NCBI RefSeq assembly: GCF_022605525.1
Contig: NZ_JAKQYJ010000001.1
Span: 1,101,501-1,165,500, forward strand
From: Porphyrobacter sp. GA68
GTDB lineage: Bacteria > Pseudomonadota > Alphaproteobacteria > Sphingomonadales > Sphingomonadaceae
Length of the DNA: 64,000 nucleotides
Direction: 5' to 3'
Part shown: piece after piece, positions 56,466-64,000 of the stretch
Layout of the letters: each line of letters starts with the position of its first letter
How positions within the stretch are numbered: position 1 is the stretch's first letter
Notes under the pieces: model-generated
The model's input: only the letters and a program-made list of their open reading frames with translations
Database searches by the model: none
What the model was told of the DNA's origin: nothing
Translations under genes and position numbers: made by a program

Positions 56466-56924
56466 CTACTGCCCGGTCGCGGCGGGGTCCACCAGGGTGG
56501 GATCCTGAACGCGCTCGGAAGTGAGGACAATGTCGATTATCGTCTGTCCGGCAGCTCTCGCTGCGGCCACATCGCCTGCCGCGATCGCCTGGCGGGCAGC
56601 ACCCACGGCCGTATCGAACCGTGCCTGAAAGTCAGCAGGAATCCGGCCTCCGCTCTGCGCGACCTGCGCTTCGAGGCGGTCTAGCGCGCTGCGGGCACTG
56701 TCCAAATCCTGCGCTTCCTGCAATTCACGCGCGGCTATCCCAATGGTGGACAGCGATTGCCGCGCATCCAGTTCGGCCTGCGGAACACCGGGCGCCGCTG
56801 TCGGTGAAGCGTTGACGGGCTGGCCGGCAGGCTCCGCCATCTCCGCTGTTTCCTGACCGCAGGCGGACAGGGTGAGTGCGGTGCTCGCCAGAAGCATGAG
56901 CTGCCAGGGTTTGCGAAGGTTCAT
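56466..56924 (-). CDS. Lipoprotein of unknown function
   Basis: 152-aa protein with a lipoprotein signal peptide (MNLRKPWQLMLLASTALTLSAC) and lipobox LSAC. The mature part is Ala/Glu/Gln-rich and helical; the pattern LSTIGIAARELQEAQDLDSARSALDRLEAQVAQSG suggests a coiled coil. Start ATG 56924. No family recognised. Confidence 0.75.
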   Translation of the reverse strand: MNLRKPWQLMLLASTALTLSACGQETAEMAEPAGQPVNASPTAAPGVPQAELDARQSLSTIGIAARELQEAQDLDSARSALDRLEAQVAQSGGRIPADFQARFDTAVGAARQAIAAGDVAAARAAGQTIIDIVLTSERVQDPTLVDPAATGQ

Positions 56925-57037
56925 GAGCTTTCCAGTCTGGTTAGGGCCGAAGCGCCGGCGTTTGCCGGACCAACGCGCAGTGCCGCGATGGTATCCGGCT
57001 TGCCGCCAGCAAAGCAGCGGCCTAAGCGGCACTCCCC

Positions 57038-58054
57038 ATGACGACCTATCCCAGAACTTCGCGGCTGATGGCCCGCGGCACCGCGTTCCTCGGCACCGAA
57101 CACGCCGTCATGTGCGGCGCGATGAGCTGGGTGTCGGAACGCAATCTCGTGTCGGCGATCAGCAATGCGGGTGGGTTCGGCGTGATCGCGTGCGGCGCAA
57201 TGACCCCCGAACTGCTCGATGCCGAAATCGCCGCCACCAGAGAGCGCACGCATAAGCCGTTCGGCGTCAACCTCATCACCATGCATCCGGCCCTGTTTGA
57301 TCTTATCGAGGTGTGTGACCGGCATGGCGTAAGCCACGTCGTACTCGCAGGCGGAATCCCGCCCAAGGGCAGCGTGGAAGCGATCAAGGGCGGCCGTGCG
57401 GCCGCGAAGGTCGTCTGCTTCGCGCCTACGCTGGCTTTGGCCAAAAAGCTGCTGAGGTCGGGTGCGGACGCGCTGGTCATCGAGGGGATGGAGGCAGGCG
57501 GGCATATCGGTCCTGTCTCCACCAGTGTGCTGGCGCAGGAAATGCTGCCGGAACTGGCCGAGGATCACCTGGTCTTTGTTGCGGGCGGGATCGGTCGCGG
57601 CGAAGCGATCGCCGGTTATCTTGAGATGGGGGCGGCCGGCGTGCAGCTTGGCACCCGGTTTGCCTGCGCCACCGAAAGCATCGCGCATCCCGACTTCAAG
57701 AAGGCTTTCTTCCGTGCCTCGGCCCGCGATGCGGTGGCGAGCGTGCAGATCGATCCGCGTCTGCCGGTCATTCCAGTGCGGGCCCTGCGCAACAAGGGCG
57801 GCGACCTGTTCAATGCCAAGCAGCGCGAGATTGCCGGAGCGCTCGACCGCGACGAAGTTGCGATGGAAGAAGCGCAGTTGCAGGTGGAGCACTACTGGGC
57901 CGGTGCCCTGCGCCGCGCGGTCATCGACGGCGACGTCGAAAACGGCAGCCTGATGGCCGGGCAATCGGTAGGAATGGTGCGCCGCGAGGAACCGGCGGCC
58001 GACATCATGGCCGAACTGATGAACGAATGCGAAGCCGCGCTCTCGCGGCGGTGA
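57038..58054 (+). CDS. Nitronate monooxygenase family flavoprotein
   Basis: 338-aa TIM-barrel FMN enzyme of the 2-nitropropane dioxygenase/FabK group: GTEHAVMCGAMSWVSERNLVSAISNAGGFGVIA, the flavin-phosphate loop VIEGMEAGGHIG, and the LVFVAGGIGRGEAIAGYL and GAAGVQLGTRF segments. It oxidises propionate-3-nitronate or related compounds. The exact substrate is not set by sequence. Confidence 0.93.
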   Translation: MTTYPRTSRLMARGTAFLGTEHAVMCGAMSWVSERNLVSAISNAGGFGVIACGAMTPELLDAEIAATRERTHKPFGVNLITMHPALFDLIEVCDRHGVSHVVLAGGIPPKGSVEAIKGGRAAAKVVCFAPTLALAKKLLRSGADALVIEGMEAGGHIGPVSTSVLAQEMLPELAEDHLVFVAGGIGRGEAIAGYLEMGAAGVQLGTRFACATESIAHPDFKKAFFRASARDAVASVQIDPRLPVIPVRALRNKGGDLFNAKQREIAGALDRDEVAMEEAQLQVEHYWAGALRRAVIDGDVENGSLMAGQSVGMVRREEPAADIMAELMNECEAALSRR

Positions 58055-58060
58055 ATCGGC

Positions 58061-58675
58061 CTATGTGCGCCACCCGGCGGCCTCAAACACCCGTTCGGTA
58101 ATCGCCTCTGCTGCCCAGCCGATTGCAGCGCCGGCAGTGATGTCGCTGAGATAGTGGGCGCATCTAGGGATCTGCACCAGCGCGACCATGGTGGCCAGCA
58201 ACCCTGCCGCTGGCGCTGCATCCGGGTATGTCCGCGTCACCGCGCGCGCGACTGCGACTGCGCCCGCAGTGTGGCCGGACGGAAAGCTGTTGAAGTCGCC
58301 CTCGTAGCGTTCACCCGCGCCGCGTTCGTAGCGATTCTCGTCCACCAGCAGCTTGGGCCGCGTGCGATCAACTTGCCGCTTGATTACGGTTTTTGCCGCC
58401 GTGGCCGCCAGATGGGCCGACAGCATCCGCGCTCCCGCCAGCGCCAGGCGCGGCCGCCGCGTCAGCAGACCGGCTCCCAGCGTCGCCGCACAGATCGCGA
58501 TAAGGGGCGGCTGATCGGCGAGTTCGCTGATCGCGCCCATCGTCCTGACTACCGGATGCCTGCGATACCGGCCCGCTTCCCGCGCGATGGCGACATCCGC
58601 CTGCTCGATGGAGTTCGCGTCATCGCCGGCGGGCGGAACGGTCTGACGTGAGGAAGTGGCCATCGATGATTGCAT
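58061..58675 (-). CDS. PAP2-family membrane phosphatase
   Basis: 204-aa protein with the three PAP2 motifs: KRQVDRTRP (KxxxxxxRP), FPSGHTAG (PSGH), and RCAHYLSDITAG (an RxxxxxHxxxD variant). A membrane helix pattern accompanies them. It would dephosphorylate a lipid phosphate. An alternative start at 58663 exists. The third motif has Cys where many members have Ser before the spacing, which is not an active-site residue. Confidence 0.88.
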   Translation of the reverse strand: MQSSMATSSRQTVPPAGDDANSIEQADVAIAREAGRYRRHPVVRTMGAISELADQPPLIAICAATLGAGLLTRRPRLALAGARMLSAHLAATAAKTVIKRQVDRTRPKLLVDENRYERGAGERYEGDFNSFPSGHTAGAVAVARAVTRTYPDAAPAAGLLATMVALVQIPRCAHYLSDITAGAAIGWAAEAITERVFEAAGWRT

Positions 58676-58744
58676 TCGCCTTACTGGATCAACGCCATAA
58701 GCGTTCCAGCGGGCCCATGCGTTCCCGCTGCCACAACAGGTAAG

Positions 58745-58779
58745 CAGAGGTTCGCCAGCACAATGCTCGCGAACCTCTG
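58745..58779. terminator. Perfect 11-bp hairpin between convergent-spaced genes
   Basis: CAGAGGTTCGC at 58745-58755 and GCGAACCTCTG at 58769-58779. It lies 21 bases after the stop of the minus-strand membrane-protein gene and is a candidate terminator for it. There is no strong T-run. Confidence 0.5.
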
Positions 58780-58799
58780 TCGTTTGCGCTCGGTTGCTG

Positions 58800-59240
58800 T
58801 CAGACGGTTGCGGCGATCGTCACCAGGGCGATGCCCCAGAACAGCACCAGTGTCGGCAGGATCAACGTCTGCACAGCGGCATCGCGGCCGCTGCACCAGC
58901 CGGTGTAGGTCATGATGCCGTGCCGCTCCAATTCGCCCAGCGTCTGCGCGCGGGTGCTGTTGGTTTCCGGTTTCATGCGCGCCCACGCCATAGGCACCAG
59001 GTAAAATCCTGCGGTGAAGATGACGCAGATGGCCATCGGCAAGGCCATCTCAGGACTGGCAAAACCGATGCCGGTTACGGCAAAAAACCCCATGAACAAT
59101 CCAAAGAAGGCCGTGTGCATCGCCACGGGTAGGCCGAAGTTGCGCTGCTGGAGATCCTGGGGAATATTCGGTTTCAACTGCGGCGCGGCGACAAGTTGGT
59201 TGGTCTGCGCCAGTTCGAGCCTGCTTAGCGGACGGGTCAT
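58800..59240 (-). CDS. Three-helix membrane protein behind an FNR/FixK-type box
   Basis: 146-aa protein with membrane helices at about residues 42-62, 66-88 and 122-144 and a polar N-terminus. No family recognised. Start at ATG 59240, after GGAGACG. A TTGA-N6-TCAA palindrome lies 56 bases upstream, so it may respond to oxygen through an FNR/FixK-type regulator. Confidence 0.75.
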   Translation of the reverse strand: MTRPLSRLELAQTNQLVAAPQLKPNIPQDLQQRNFGLPVAMHTAFFGLFMGFFAVTGIGFASPEMALPMAICVIFTAGFYLVPMAWARMKPETNSTRAQTLGELERHGIMTYTGWCSGRDAAVQTLILPTLVLFWGIALVTIAATV

Positions 59241-59295
59241 CGGAACGTCTCCTTGGGTAGTGCAGACATTTTGGCGAACTTCCCGGTAGCGCGCT

Positions 59296-59309
59296 TTGAC
59301 CTGGATCAA
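59296..59309. promoter_or_regulatory. FNR/FixK-type binding site
   Basis: TTGACCTGGATCAA, a near-perfect dyad matching the TTGA-N6-TCAA consensus of Crp/Fnr-family regulators. It stands between two divergent genes (membrane protein at 59240, hydrolase at 59400) at a usable distance from both. Functional assignment is by pattern. Confidence 0.6.
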
Positions 59310-59399
59310 TTGCAGCATTTTTCAGGCCGACTAATGCGATTGCCGCGCCCATGTGCCCGGCCTATGACCTGTTGCCGAAGCAGCAGGGAAGGATCGGCC

Positions 59400-60266
59400 A
59401 TGTGCGAAGAGGCGATGCTGGAGAAGTGGGCGAAGCAGGCGATCAGCCGCAGGGGGTTGGGCATGCTGGGCGCCGCGGGTGCTCTGGCCGCATGCACATC
59501 CATGAGCGGGGCGGGGCAGACAAGTGCCAGGGTGCAGGGTCGACGAGTTTCCGTCCAGCTCGTCGACGGTGTCAACGATGCCTACTTCACGGCGCCGGCC
59601 GAGGGCCGTCATCCCGGTGTGATCATCTGGCCTGATGTTGCCAGCCTGCGTCCCGTGTTCATCCAGATGGCTGACCGGCTCGCGGCGGAAGGGTTCGCCG
59701 TGCTGGTCATGAATCCCTATTACCGCGACGTGCGCGCGCCCGTCTGGCCGGACTTTGCCGCCTTCGTGGCCGATGGCGGATTCCAGAAAGTGCGGCCATG
59801 GCGGGCCAAGCTGACCAAAGATGCCATCGGGCAGGATACGCGCGAGGCGGTCGCCTGGCTCGGTGCCCAGGACGAGGTGGACAGCGCCCGCGGCGTCGGG
59901 GTCGAGGGCTATTGCATGGGTGGCCCATTCGCTGTCTGGAGTGCGGCGGCGGTCCCCGCGCGGGTGAAGGCCGCGGCAAGCTTTCATGGCGGCGGCCTTG
60001 TGACGGACCAGCCGACCAGCCCGCACCAGACCTTTGCCCAATCCGAGGCAAGTTACCTAATTGCCATATCCCAGGATGACGATGCGCAGGCGCCCACGCA
60101 CAAGACCGTGCTGCGCGAAGCCGCAGATGCGGCGGGACGGGCTGCGAGGGTGGAGGTGTTTCGGGCCGATCACGGCTGGACTGTCCCCGATTCGCCGGCC
60201 TTTCAGCGGGCGGAGGGTGAGCGCGCCTACGCCATGCTGCTGGAGCTTTACCGCGGAGCCTTGTGA
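59400..60266 (+). CDS. Dienelactone hydrolase family protein, Tat-type lipoprotein signal
   Basis: 288-aa alpha/beta hydrolase. N-terminus SRRGLGMLGAAGALAACTS has the twin-arginine signature and a lipobox-like LAAC, so export through Tat and lipid anchoring are likely. The catalytic Cys lies in GVEGYCMGGPF, Asp in ISQDDDAQ and His in RADHGWTVP, the DLH triad. Start ATG 59400 after AAGGATCGG. Exported DLH proteins are less common than cytoplasmic ones; substrate unknown. Confidence 0.88.
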   Translation: MCEEAMLEKWAKQAISRRGLGMLGAAGALAACTSMSGAGQTSARVQGRRVSVQLVDGVNDAYFTAPAEGRHPGVIIWPDVASLRPVFIQMADRLAAEGFAVLVMNPYYRDVRAPVWPDFAAFVADGGFQKVRPWRAKLTKDAIGQDTREAVAWLGAQDEVDSARGVGVEGYCMGGPFAVWSAAAVPARVKAAASFHGGGLVTDQPTSPHQTFAQSEASYLIAISQDDDAQAPTHKTVLREAADAAGRAARVEVFRADHGWTVPDSPAFQRAEGERAYAMLLELYRGAL

Positions 60267-60369
60267 ACAGGCGGCGGCCCTGATCGCGGCCGCCGCCCAA
60301 TTGCGCGGGGCATTCACCGCCGGGTGTCGTCCAAGCCGTCCGCAGATGGTGAAAACCCGGCGGTGGCGA

Positions 60370-61032
60370 CTAGCCCCGCCGGTCGAGCTTGTGGCCAACT
60401 TTGACCGCCAGCACGATGAGCGGCGGGACCAGAACAAAGGACAGCACGATTTTGGCCAGGGCTTGTCCCACGATGAGGTCCGCGATCGGGAATTCGCCAT
60501 AGAACGCCAGGGTGATGAAGATCACCGAATCGATCGCCTGGCTGATGGCCGACGCCAGCCCGCCGCGCAGCATGAGCCACCAGCCATTGTTGCTCGCCGC
60601 GGCGCGTCCGCGCAGCCTGTCGAACAGCCAGACATTGAGCAGGAGCGACACGCCATAGGCGATCGGCCCCGCCGCCATGATGCGCGGTGTGCTCGACAGG
60701 ACAGTGTTGAAGGCGGCGAGTCGTTCGCCCGACATCTCCGCCGAGGGCGGCAGTTGCAGCACCACGACGATCAGCAGCACGGAAATCGCCAGCGGCACGA
60801 AGCCCCATAATACCATGCGATCCGCCGCCGGCCGACCATGCAGCTGCGCGACGGCGCTTGAAAGGACAACAAGGACGAGGAAGGCGAAGATGCCGCTTTC
60901 GACTGCCAGGCCCACGAAAGCGACCTGCTTGAAGGCGAGTACCCCCGCAATCACCGTCATGCCGCCGTAGATCAGCGCAAAAACGAACAGGGAGCGGGCG
61001 ATCGACGGGGTGGCGGTCTGGGTCAGGCTCAT
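60370..61032 (-). CDS. YhhQ/DUF165-family transporter, divergent copy 2
   Basis: 220-aa inner-membrane protein with six helices. The second half carries the YhhQ signature (SQAIDSVIFITLAFYG, RIMAAGPIAYGVS), but where the first copy has YIIGDILTEVYGY this one has LSSAVAQLHGRP, with the conserved Asp and Glu lost. It may have another substrate than preQ0/preQ1. It lies apart from any queuosine gene in the window. Confidence 0.82.
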   Translation of the reverse strand: MSLTQTATPSIARSLFVFALIYGGMTVIAGVLAFKQVAFVGLAVESGIFAFLVLVVLSSAVAQLHGRPAADRMVLWGFVPLAISVLLIVVVLQLPPSAEMSGERLAAFNTVLSSTPRIMAAGPIAYGVSLLLNVWLFDRLRGRAAASNNGWWLMLRGGLASAISQAIDSVIFITLAFYGEFPIADLIVGQALAKIVLSFVLVPPLIVLAVKVGHKLDRRG

Positions 61033-61201
61033 CGCGCACGGCTATGGCTTTCCACCGCGAAAGGGAAGCACCGAAGGTCCATCGCCACGCAACCATCCAC
61101 AAGGAAGGTGCCCAACTCCCGAACTCAACATTTGACGCGAGAGCCGCGCCGGGCAATGAGCATGGCGGGGTCAATCGGGTCTGCGGGAGGACCAGCGTTT
61201 C

Positions 61202-62515
61202 ATGCCGCCATTCGTTATCAGCCTGGCGGGCATCGCCGTCATCCTGCTCATTGCCTTTGCCCTGTCCACTGCGCGCCGCCGCATCCGGCTGCGGGTCGTG
61301 GCCAGCGCCTTTGGCCTGCAGGCGTTGCTTGCCTTTCTGGTGCTGGCGACGACCGGCGGGCGACAGGTCATCCGCGCGATGTCGGACGGGGTTGCCGCGC
61401 TGCTGTCATACGCCGGGGCAGGCACCGCGTTTCTGTTCGGCGCGGACAACCCGCTGCAGAACACCTTTGCTCTGGGCGCGCTGCCGGTGATCGTGTTTTT
61501 CGCCTCCCTTGTCTCCATCCTGTATCATCTGGGTATCATGCAGCGGGTGGTGCGGTGGGTCGGCGGGGCGATCGGCTGGTTGACCGGGATCAGCCGCGTC
61601 GAATCGCTCGGCGCCGCCGCGAACATATTTGTGGGCCAGTCAGAAAGCCCGCTGGTCGTGCGGCCATACCTCGCCGCACTGGCGCCAAGCCGATTGTTCA
61701 CCCTGATGAGCGTCGGCATGGCCGGGGTCGCGGGAACCATTCTTGCCGCCTATGCCGGGTTGCTCGGGCCAAGCTATCTCCCCTTCCTCCTTGCAGCGGC
61801 CTTCATGTCCGCGCCCGGCGGTATCCTGATGGCCAAGATCATCATGCCGGACGAAGACGAACCGTTACCGCAGGCGGAGGGAAAAATCCTTCTGCCTGAA
61901 GCGCGAATCAGCGCAGAAGGTCCGGCGGCGCTGACCGAGGCCGGACGTCCGCACGAGGTGGAGGCCGCCGAAAGCTTCGAAGAAGGGCAAAAGCCGGCAA
62001 ACGTGATCGAGGCCGCCGCCATGGGGGCGCAAACCGGCGTCAAACTGGCGGTGGCGGTCGGTGCGATGGTGCTGGCTTTCGTCGCGCTGGTGGCGCTGGC
62101 AAATGGCTTGCTAGGCTGGGCTGGCGGGCTCTTTGGCCTGCCCGACTTGTCGTTCCAGCGGCTGCTCGGTTTCGTATTCGCGCCCGTCATGTTTCTTATC
62201 GGTGTGCCGTGGCAGGAGACCGGCGTTGCCGGGGGACTGTTCGGAACCAAGATCGTTTTGAACGAATTCGTCGCCTTTATCGAACTGGGTGGCCTTGATG
62301 CTGCGGCCCTGAGCGAGCGCAGCCGGGCAATCGTCACCTTCGCGCTGTGCGGGTTCGCCAATTTCTCCTCCATCGCGATCCAGATGGCGGTGACGGGTGG
62401 CCTTGCTCCGAACCAGCGGCCGGTGATTGCGCGGCTGGGGCTGCGCGCGCTCGCTGCGGGGTCGCTCGCCAATCTGATGAGCGCTGCGCTTGCCGGTCTC
62501 TTCCTCCCATATTAA
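61202..62515 (+). CDS. Concentrative nucleoside transporter (CNT/NupC family)
   Basis: 437-aa inner-membrane symporter. Family signs: LGIMQRVVRWVGGAIGW, the substrate/ion motif AAANIFVGQSESPLVVRPYL, and LFGTKIVLNEFVAF with the later CGFANFSSIAIQ. An acidic loop of about 45 residues follows residue 215 (MPDEDEPLPQAEG). It imports nucleosides with a proton or sodium ion. Thymidine kinase elsewhere in the window would use thymidine imported this way. Confidence 0.93.
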   Translation: MPPFVISLAGIAVILLIAFALSTARRRIRLRVVASAFGLQALLAFLVLATTGGRQVIRAMSDGVAALLSYAGAGTAFLFGADNPLQNTFALGALPVIVFFASLVSILYHLGIMQRVVRWVGGAIGWLTGISRVESLGAAANIFVGQSESPLVVRPYLAALAPSRLFTLMSVGMAGVAGTILAAYAGLLGPSYLPFLLAAAFMSAPGGILMAKIIMPDEDEPLPQAEGKILLPEARISAEGPAALTEAGRPHEVEAAESFEEGQKPANVIEAAAMGAQTGVKLAVAVGAMVLAFVALVALANGLLGWAGGLFGLPDLSFQRLLGFVFAPVMFLIGVPWQETGVAGGLFGTKIVLNEFVAFIELGGLDAAALSERSRAIVTFALCGFANFSSIAIQMAVTGGLAPNQRPVIARLGLRALAAGSLANLMSAALAGLFLPY

Positions 62516-62525
62516 AGCGGCGCCC

Positions 62526-63455
62526 ATGTCCGATATCGCCACCGTGTCCATCGCCCGCCCGCTTGAAGACGTAGCGCAGGAGCTGGGCCGCTCGTTCGAA
62601 GAATACGGCTTTGCCGTGGTTTGCGACCACGGCATCCCGGTCCAGCTGATCGCCCGTGCGGAGGCGCTGACAAAGGAGTTCTTCGCTCTTCCTGACGCGG
62701 TGAAGCGCCAATATCACCAGCCTGGCGGTGGGGGAGCGCGGGGTTACACCCCGTTCGGAACCGAACGGGCGAAGGACGCGCAGGTCCACGACCTGAAGGA
62801 GTTCTGGCACGTCGGCCGGACGTTGCCGGACGGGCATCCGTTTACCCCATACATGAGCGCCAATGTCTGGCCGACAGAGGTCCCGGGCTTTCGCGAAACA
62901 TTCGAAGAGTTGTACACCGCCTTCGAACAGGCCGGCGCCCGTGTGCTGGAGGCGATTGCCCTGCATCTGGGGCTGCCGCAGGACTGGTTTGCCGACACGG
63001 TTCGCGACGGCAATTCGGTGATGCGGCTGCTGCACTATCCACCACTGACCGGCGCAGATGCCGAAGGGGCGATCCGGGCGGCGGCGCATGGCGACATCAA
63101 CACCATCACCCTGTTGCTAGGAGCGCAAGAGGCGGGGCTGGAACTGCTCACCCGGCAGGGCGAGTGGAAAGCGGTCGATACGCCCGAGGGCGCGCTTGTG
63201 ATCAACATCGGCGACATGCTTGAACGGCTCACGAACAATCGCCTGCCCTCGACCAAGCATCGCGTGGTGAACCCGCGCGGAGAGGCGGCCTATCGCTCGC
63301 GCTATTCCATGCCGTTCTTTCTGCATTTTCGCCCCGATTTCGTGATAGAAACCCTGCCAAGCTGCATCGACTCGGCCGCGCCCGACGATCACCCTGAACC
63401 GATTTCGAGCCACGCGTTCCTGCAACAGCGTCTGCGCGAGATCAATTTGGCCTGA
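62526..63455 (+). CDS. 2OG-Fe(II) oxygenase (isopenicillin-N-synthase-like)
   Basis: 309-aa non-heme iron dioxygenase. N-terminal DIOX_N part with SFEEYGFAVVCDHGIP, then the iron ligands His and Asp in AAHGDINTITLL and the second His in STKHRVVNP, with the 2-oxoglutarate Arg in RSRYSMPFF. Start ATG 62526; the 12 codons upstream overlap the transporter end. The oxidised substrate is unknown. A 245-base gap with regulatory features follows. Confidence 0.93.
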   Translation: MSDIATVSIARPLEDVAQELGRSFEEYGFAVVCDHGIPVQLIARAEALTKEFFALPDAVKRQYHQPGGGGARGYTPFGTERAKDAQVHDLKEFWHVGRTLPDGHPFTPYMSANVWPTEVPGFRETFEELYTAFEQAGARVLEAIALHLGLPQDWFADTVRDGNSVMRLLHYPPLTGADAEGAIRAAAHGDINTITLLLGAQEAGLELLTRQGEWKAVDTPEGALVINIGDMLERLTNNRLPSTKHRVVNPRGEAAYRSRYSMPFFLHFRPDFVIETLPSCIDSAAPDDHPEPISSHAFLQQRLREINLA

Positions 63456-63590
63456 TAAATGGTGCAGTGCACAAGCTGAGGCGCCGAAGATGCAGAATCT
63501 TCCGGCATGATGCGTTTGTGCAACACACCAACGTTCTGAAAAGAAAGAGTTTCCGCGTTACTTTCGGCTAGCGGCGATTTCCACAGCCGC

Positions 63591-63608
63591 TTGTCACACG
63601 GCTGTAAC
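63591..63608 (+). promoter_or_regulatory. PHO-box-like direct repeat
   Basis: TTGTCAC (63591-63597), four-base spacer ACGG, CTGTAAC (63602-63608): two 7-bp repeats at 11-bp spacing, close to the PhoB consensus CTGTCAT-N4-CTGTCAT. It lies 92 bases upstream of the following start codon. It is also embedded in a nested inverted repeat (GGCGAT...ATCGCC). Functional assignment is by pattern; no clear -10 was seen. Confidence 0.5.
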
Positions 63609-63700
63609 ATCGCCAGTGCCTTGGCCATCGCGAGACGACCGCAGCCGCCGGTCACCCGCCCCATCTACAAAGTTAATCGCCGTGAAGGGATCATAAAGCG

Positions 63701-64000
63701 ATGAAACTCAAGTACCTCCTGGCCGCTTCTGTCGCGGGCCTGACCACCACCGCTGTCCTGCCGACCCCCGTGGCCGCGCAGCAGATCACGTCCGGTATTC
63801 AGGGGCAGGTAACCGATCAGAACGGTACGCCGCTGGCCGGGGCGACGGTGACGGTAACCGATACGCGGACGAACCAGCAGCGCACGAGCAGCACGAGCAA
63901 TGACGGCCGGTTTCGTTTCGACGGCCTGACCACGGGCGGCCCTTACACTGTCACGGCTATCTCTGCGGGATTGGAAGGTCAGTCCGTCCAGGACGTCTTC
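63701..64000 (+). CDS. TonB-dependent receptor-like protein with carboxypeptidase-regulatory domain (3' end outside window)
   Basis: The first 100 codons are visible. Signal peptide MKLKYLLAASVAGLTTTAVL...VAAQ, then a CarboxypepD_reg-like beta-sandwich (SGIQGQVTDQNGTPLAGATVTVTDTRT...GRFRFDGLTTGGPYTVTA). This arrangement opens Oar-type TonB-dependent outer-membrane receptors. The barrel is beyond the window, so the call is provisional. A purine-rich GTGAAGGGA precedes ATG 63701. Upstream there is a PHO-box-like repeat, suggesting phosphate-dependent expression. Confidence 0.8.
   Translation, partial: MKLKYLLAASVAGLTTTAVLPTPVAAQQITSGIQGQVTDQNGTPLAGATVTVTDTRTNQQRTSSTSNDGRFRFDGLTTGGPYTVTAISAGLEGQSVQDVF

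Overview
The window is a GC-rich chromosomal segment (roughly two thirds G+C by eye) from an alphaproteobacterium, most likely of the order Sphingomonadales and probably the Erythrobacteraceae. The indicators are GapR, the alphaproteobacterial F1-ATPase zeta inhibitor, carotenoid ketolase and hydroxylase genes, a DUF448/L7Ae-like YlxR protein beside nusA, and a Psp envelope-stress cluster of the type seen in sphingomonads. The taxonomic call is inference from gene content and protein character; no 16S gene is present. Coding density is high and genes often overlap by 1-8 bases. I see no insertion sequence, prophage, CRISPR array or plasmid backbone.

Layout. 1-1.99 kb (minus): TPP riboswitch, a small membrane protein and the truncated thiC. 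2.1-10.0 kb (plus): a compact type IV secretion operon, virB1-2-3-4-6-9-10-11, with no virB5, virB7, virB8 or virD4. 10.1-13.8 kb: overlapping ppk and ppx. 13.85 kb: tRNA-Arg(UCU). 13.9-16.2 kb (minus): an MscS-type channel and a queuosine-precursor transporter. 16.5-20.2 kb: a 1096-aa trypsin-like autotransporter facing a lipoprotein inhibitor of family I78. 20.3-23.3 kb (minus): Nudix hydrolase, Grx4-type glutaredoxin, BolA, ATPase zeta subunit, quinone oxidoreductase and a 54-aa membrane protein. 23.4-25.2 kb: thioesterase, crtW and crtZ. 25.2-26.2 kb (minus): a membrane protein and SufE.

26.25-30.7 kb: an expanded phage-shock cluster. A near-consensus sigma-54 promoter drives a 51-aa peptide gene, a long PspA, PspB, PspC and then five more small single-membrane-span proteins. 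At least four of these share a C-terminal motif that is also visible in the PspC tail. PspF is divergent. 31.3-37.3 kb: PilZ protein (just upstream), rimP-nusA-ylxR-infB-rbfA. 37.3-44.2 kb: AbgT-family transporter, thymidine kinase, M50 protease, truB, rpsO and pnp with terminator. 44.2-48.9 kb: HisKA_2 sensor kinase, pyruvate kinase, GapR, SDR and CPBP protease. 49.0-52.5 kb: yebC, DUF3147, ruvC (apparently starting at CTG), a small Ser-rich protein, an ArsC/Spx-like protein and a secreted glycerophosphodiesterase. 52.5-55.1 kb (minus): ubiG, an AI-2E family permease and a xenorhodopsin-like microbial rhodopsin. 55.2-64 kb: lysC, a lipoprotein, nitronate monooxygenase, PAP2, a membrane protein behind an FNR/FixK-type box, a Tat-exported dienelactone hydrolase, a second YhhQ-like transporter, a CNT nucleoside transporter, a 2OG-Fe(II) oxygenase and the start of a TonB-receptor-like gene downstream of a PHO-box-like repeat.

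Best candidates for something new: the array of PspB-like proteins under sigma-54 control with a PspA that may have an Arg-rich extension; the rhodopsin, whose helix G carries Pro and Asp at the positions typical of Anabaena sensory rhodopsin and xenorhodopsins; and the reduced T4SS. Several start codons were reassigned on ribosome-binding-site and overlap evidence, as noted in each entry.
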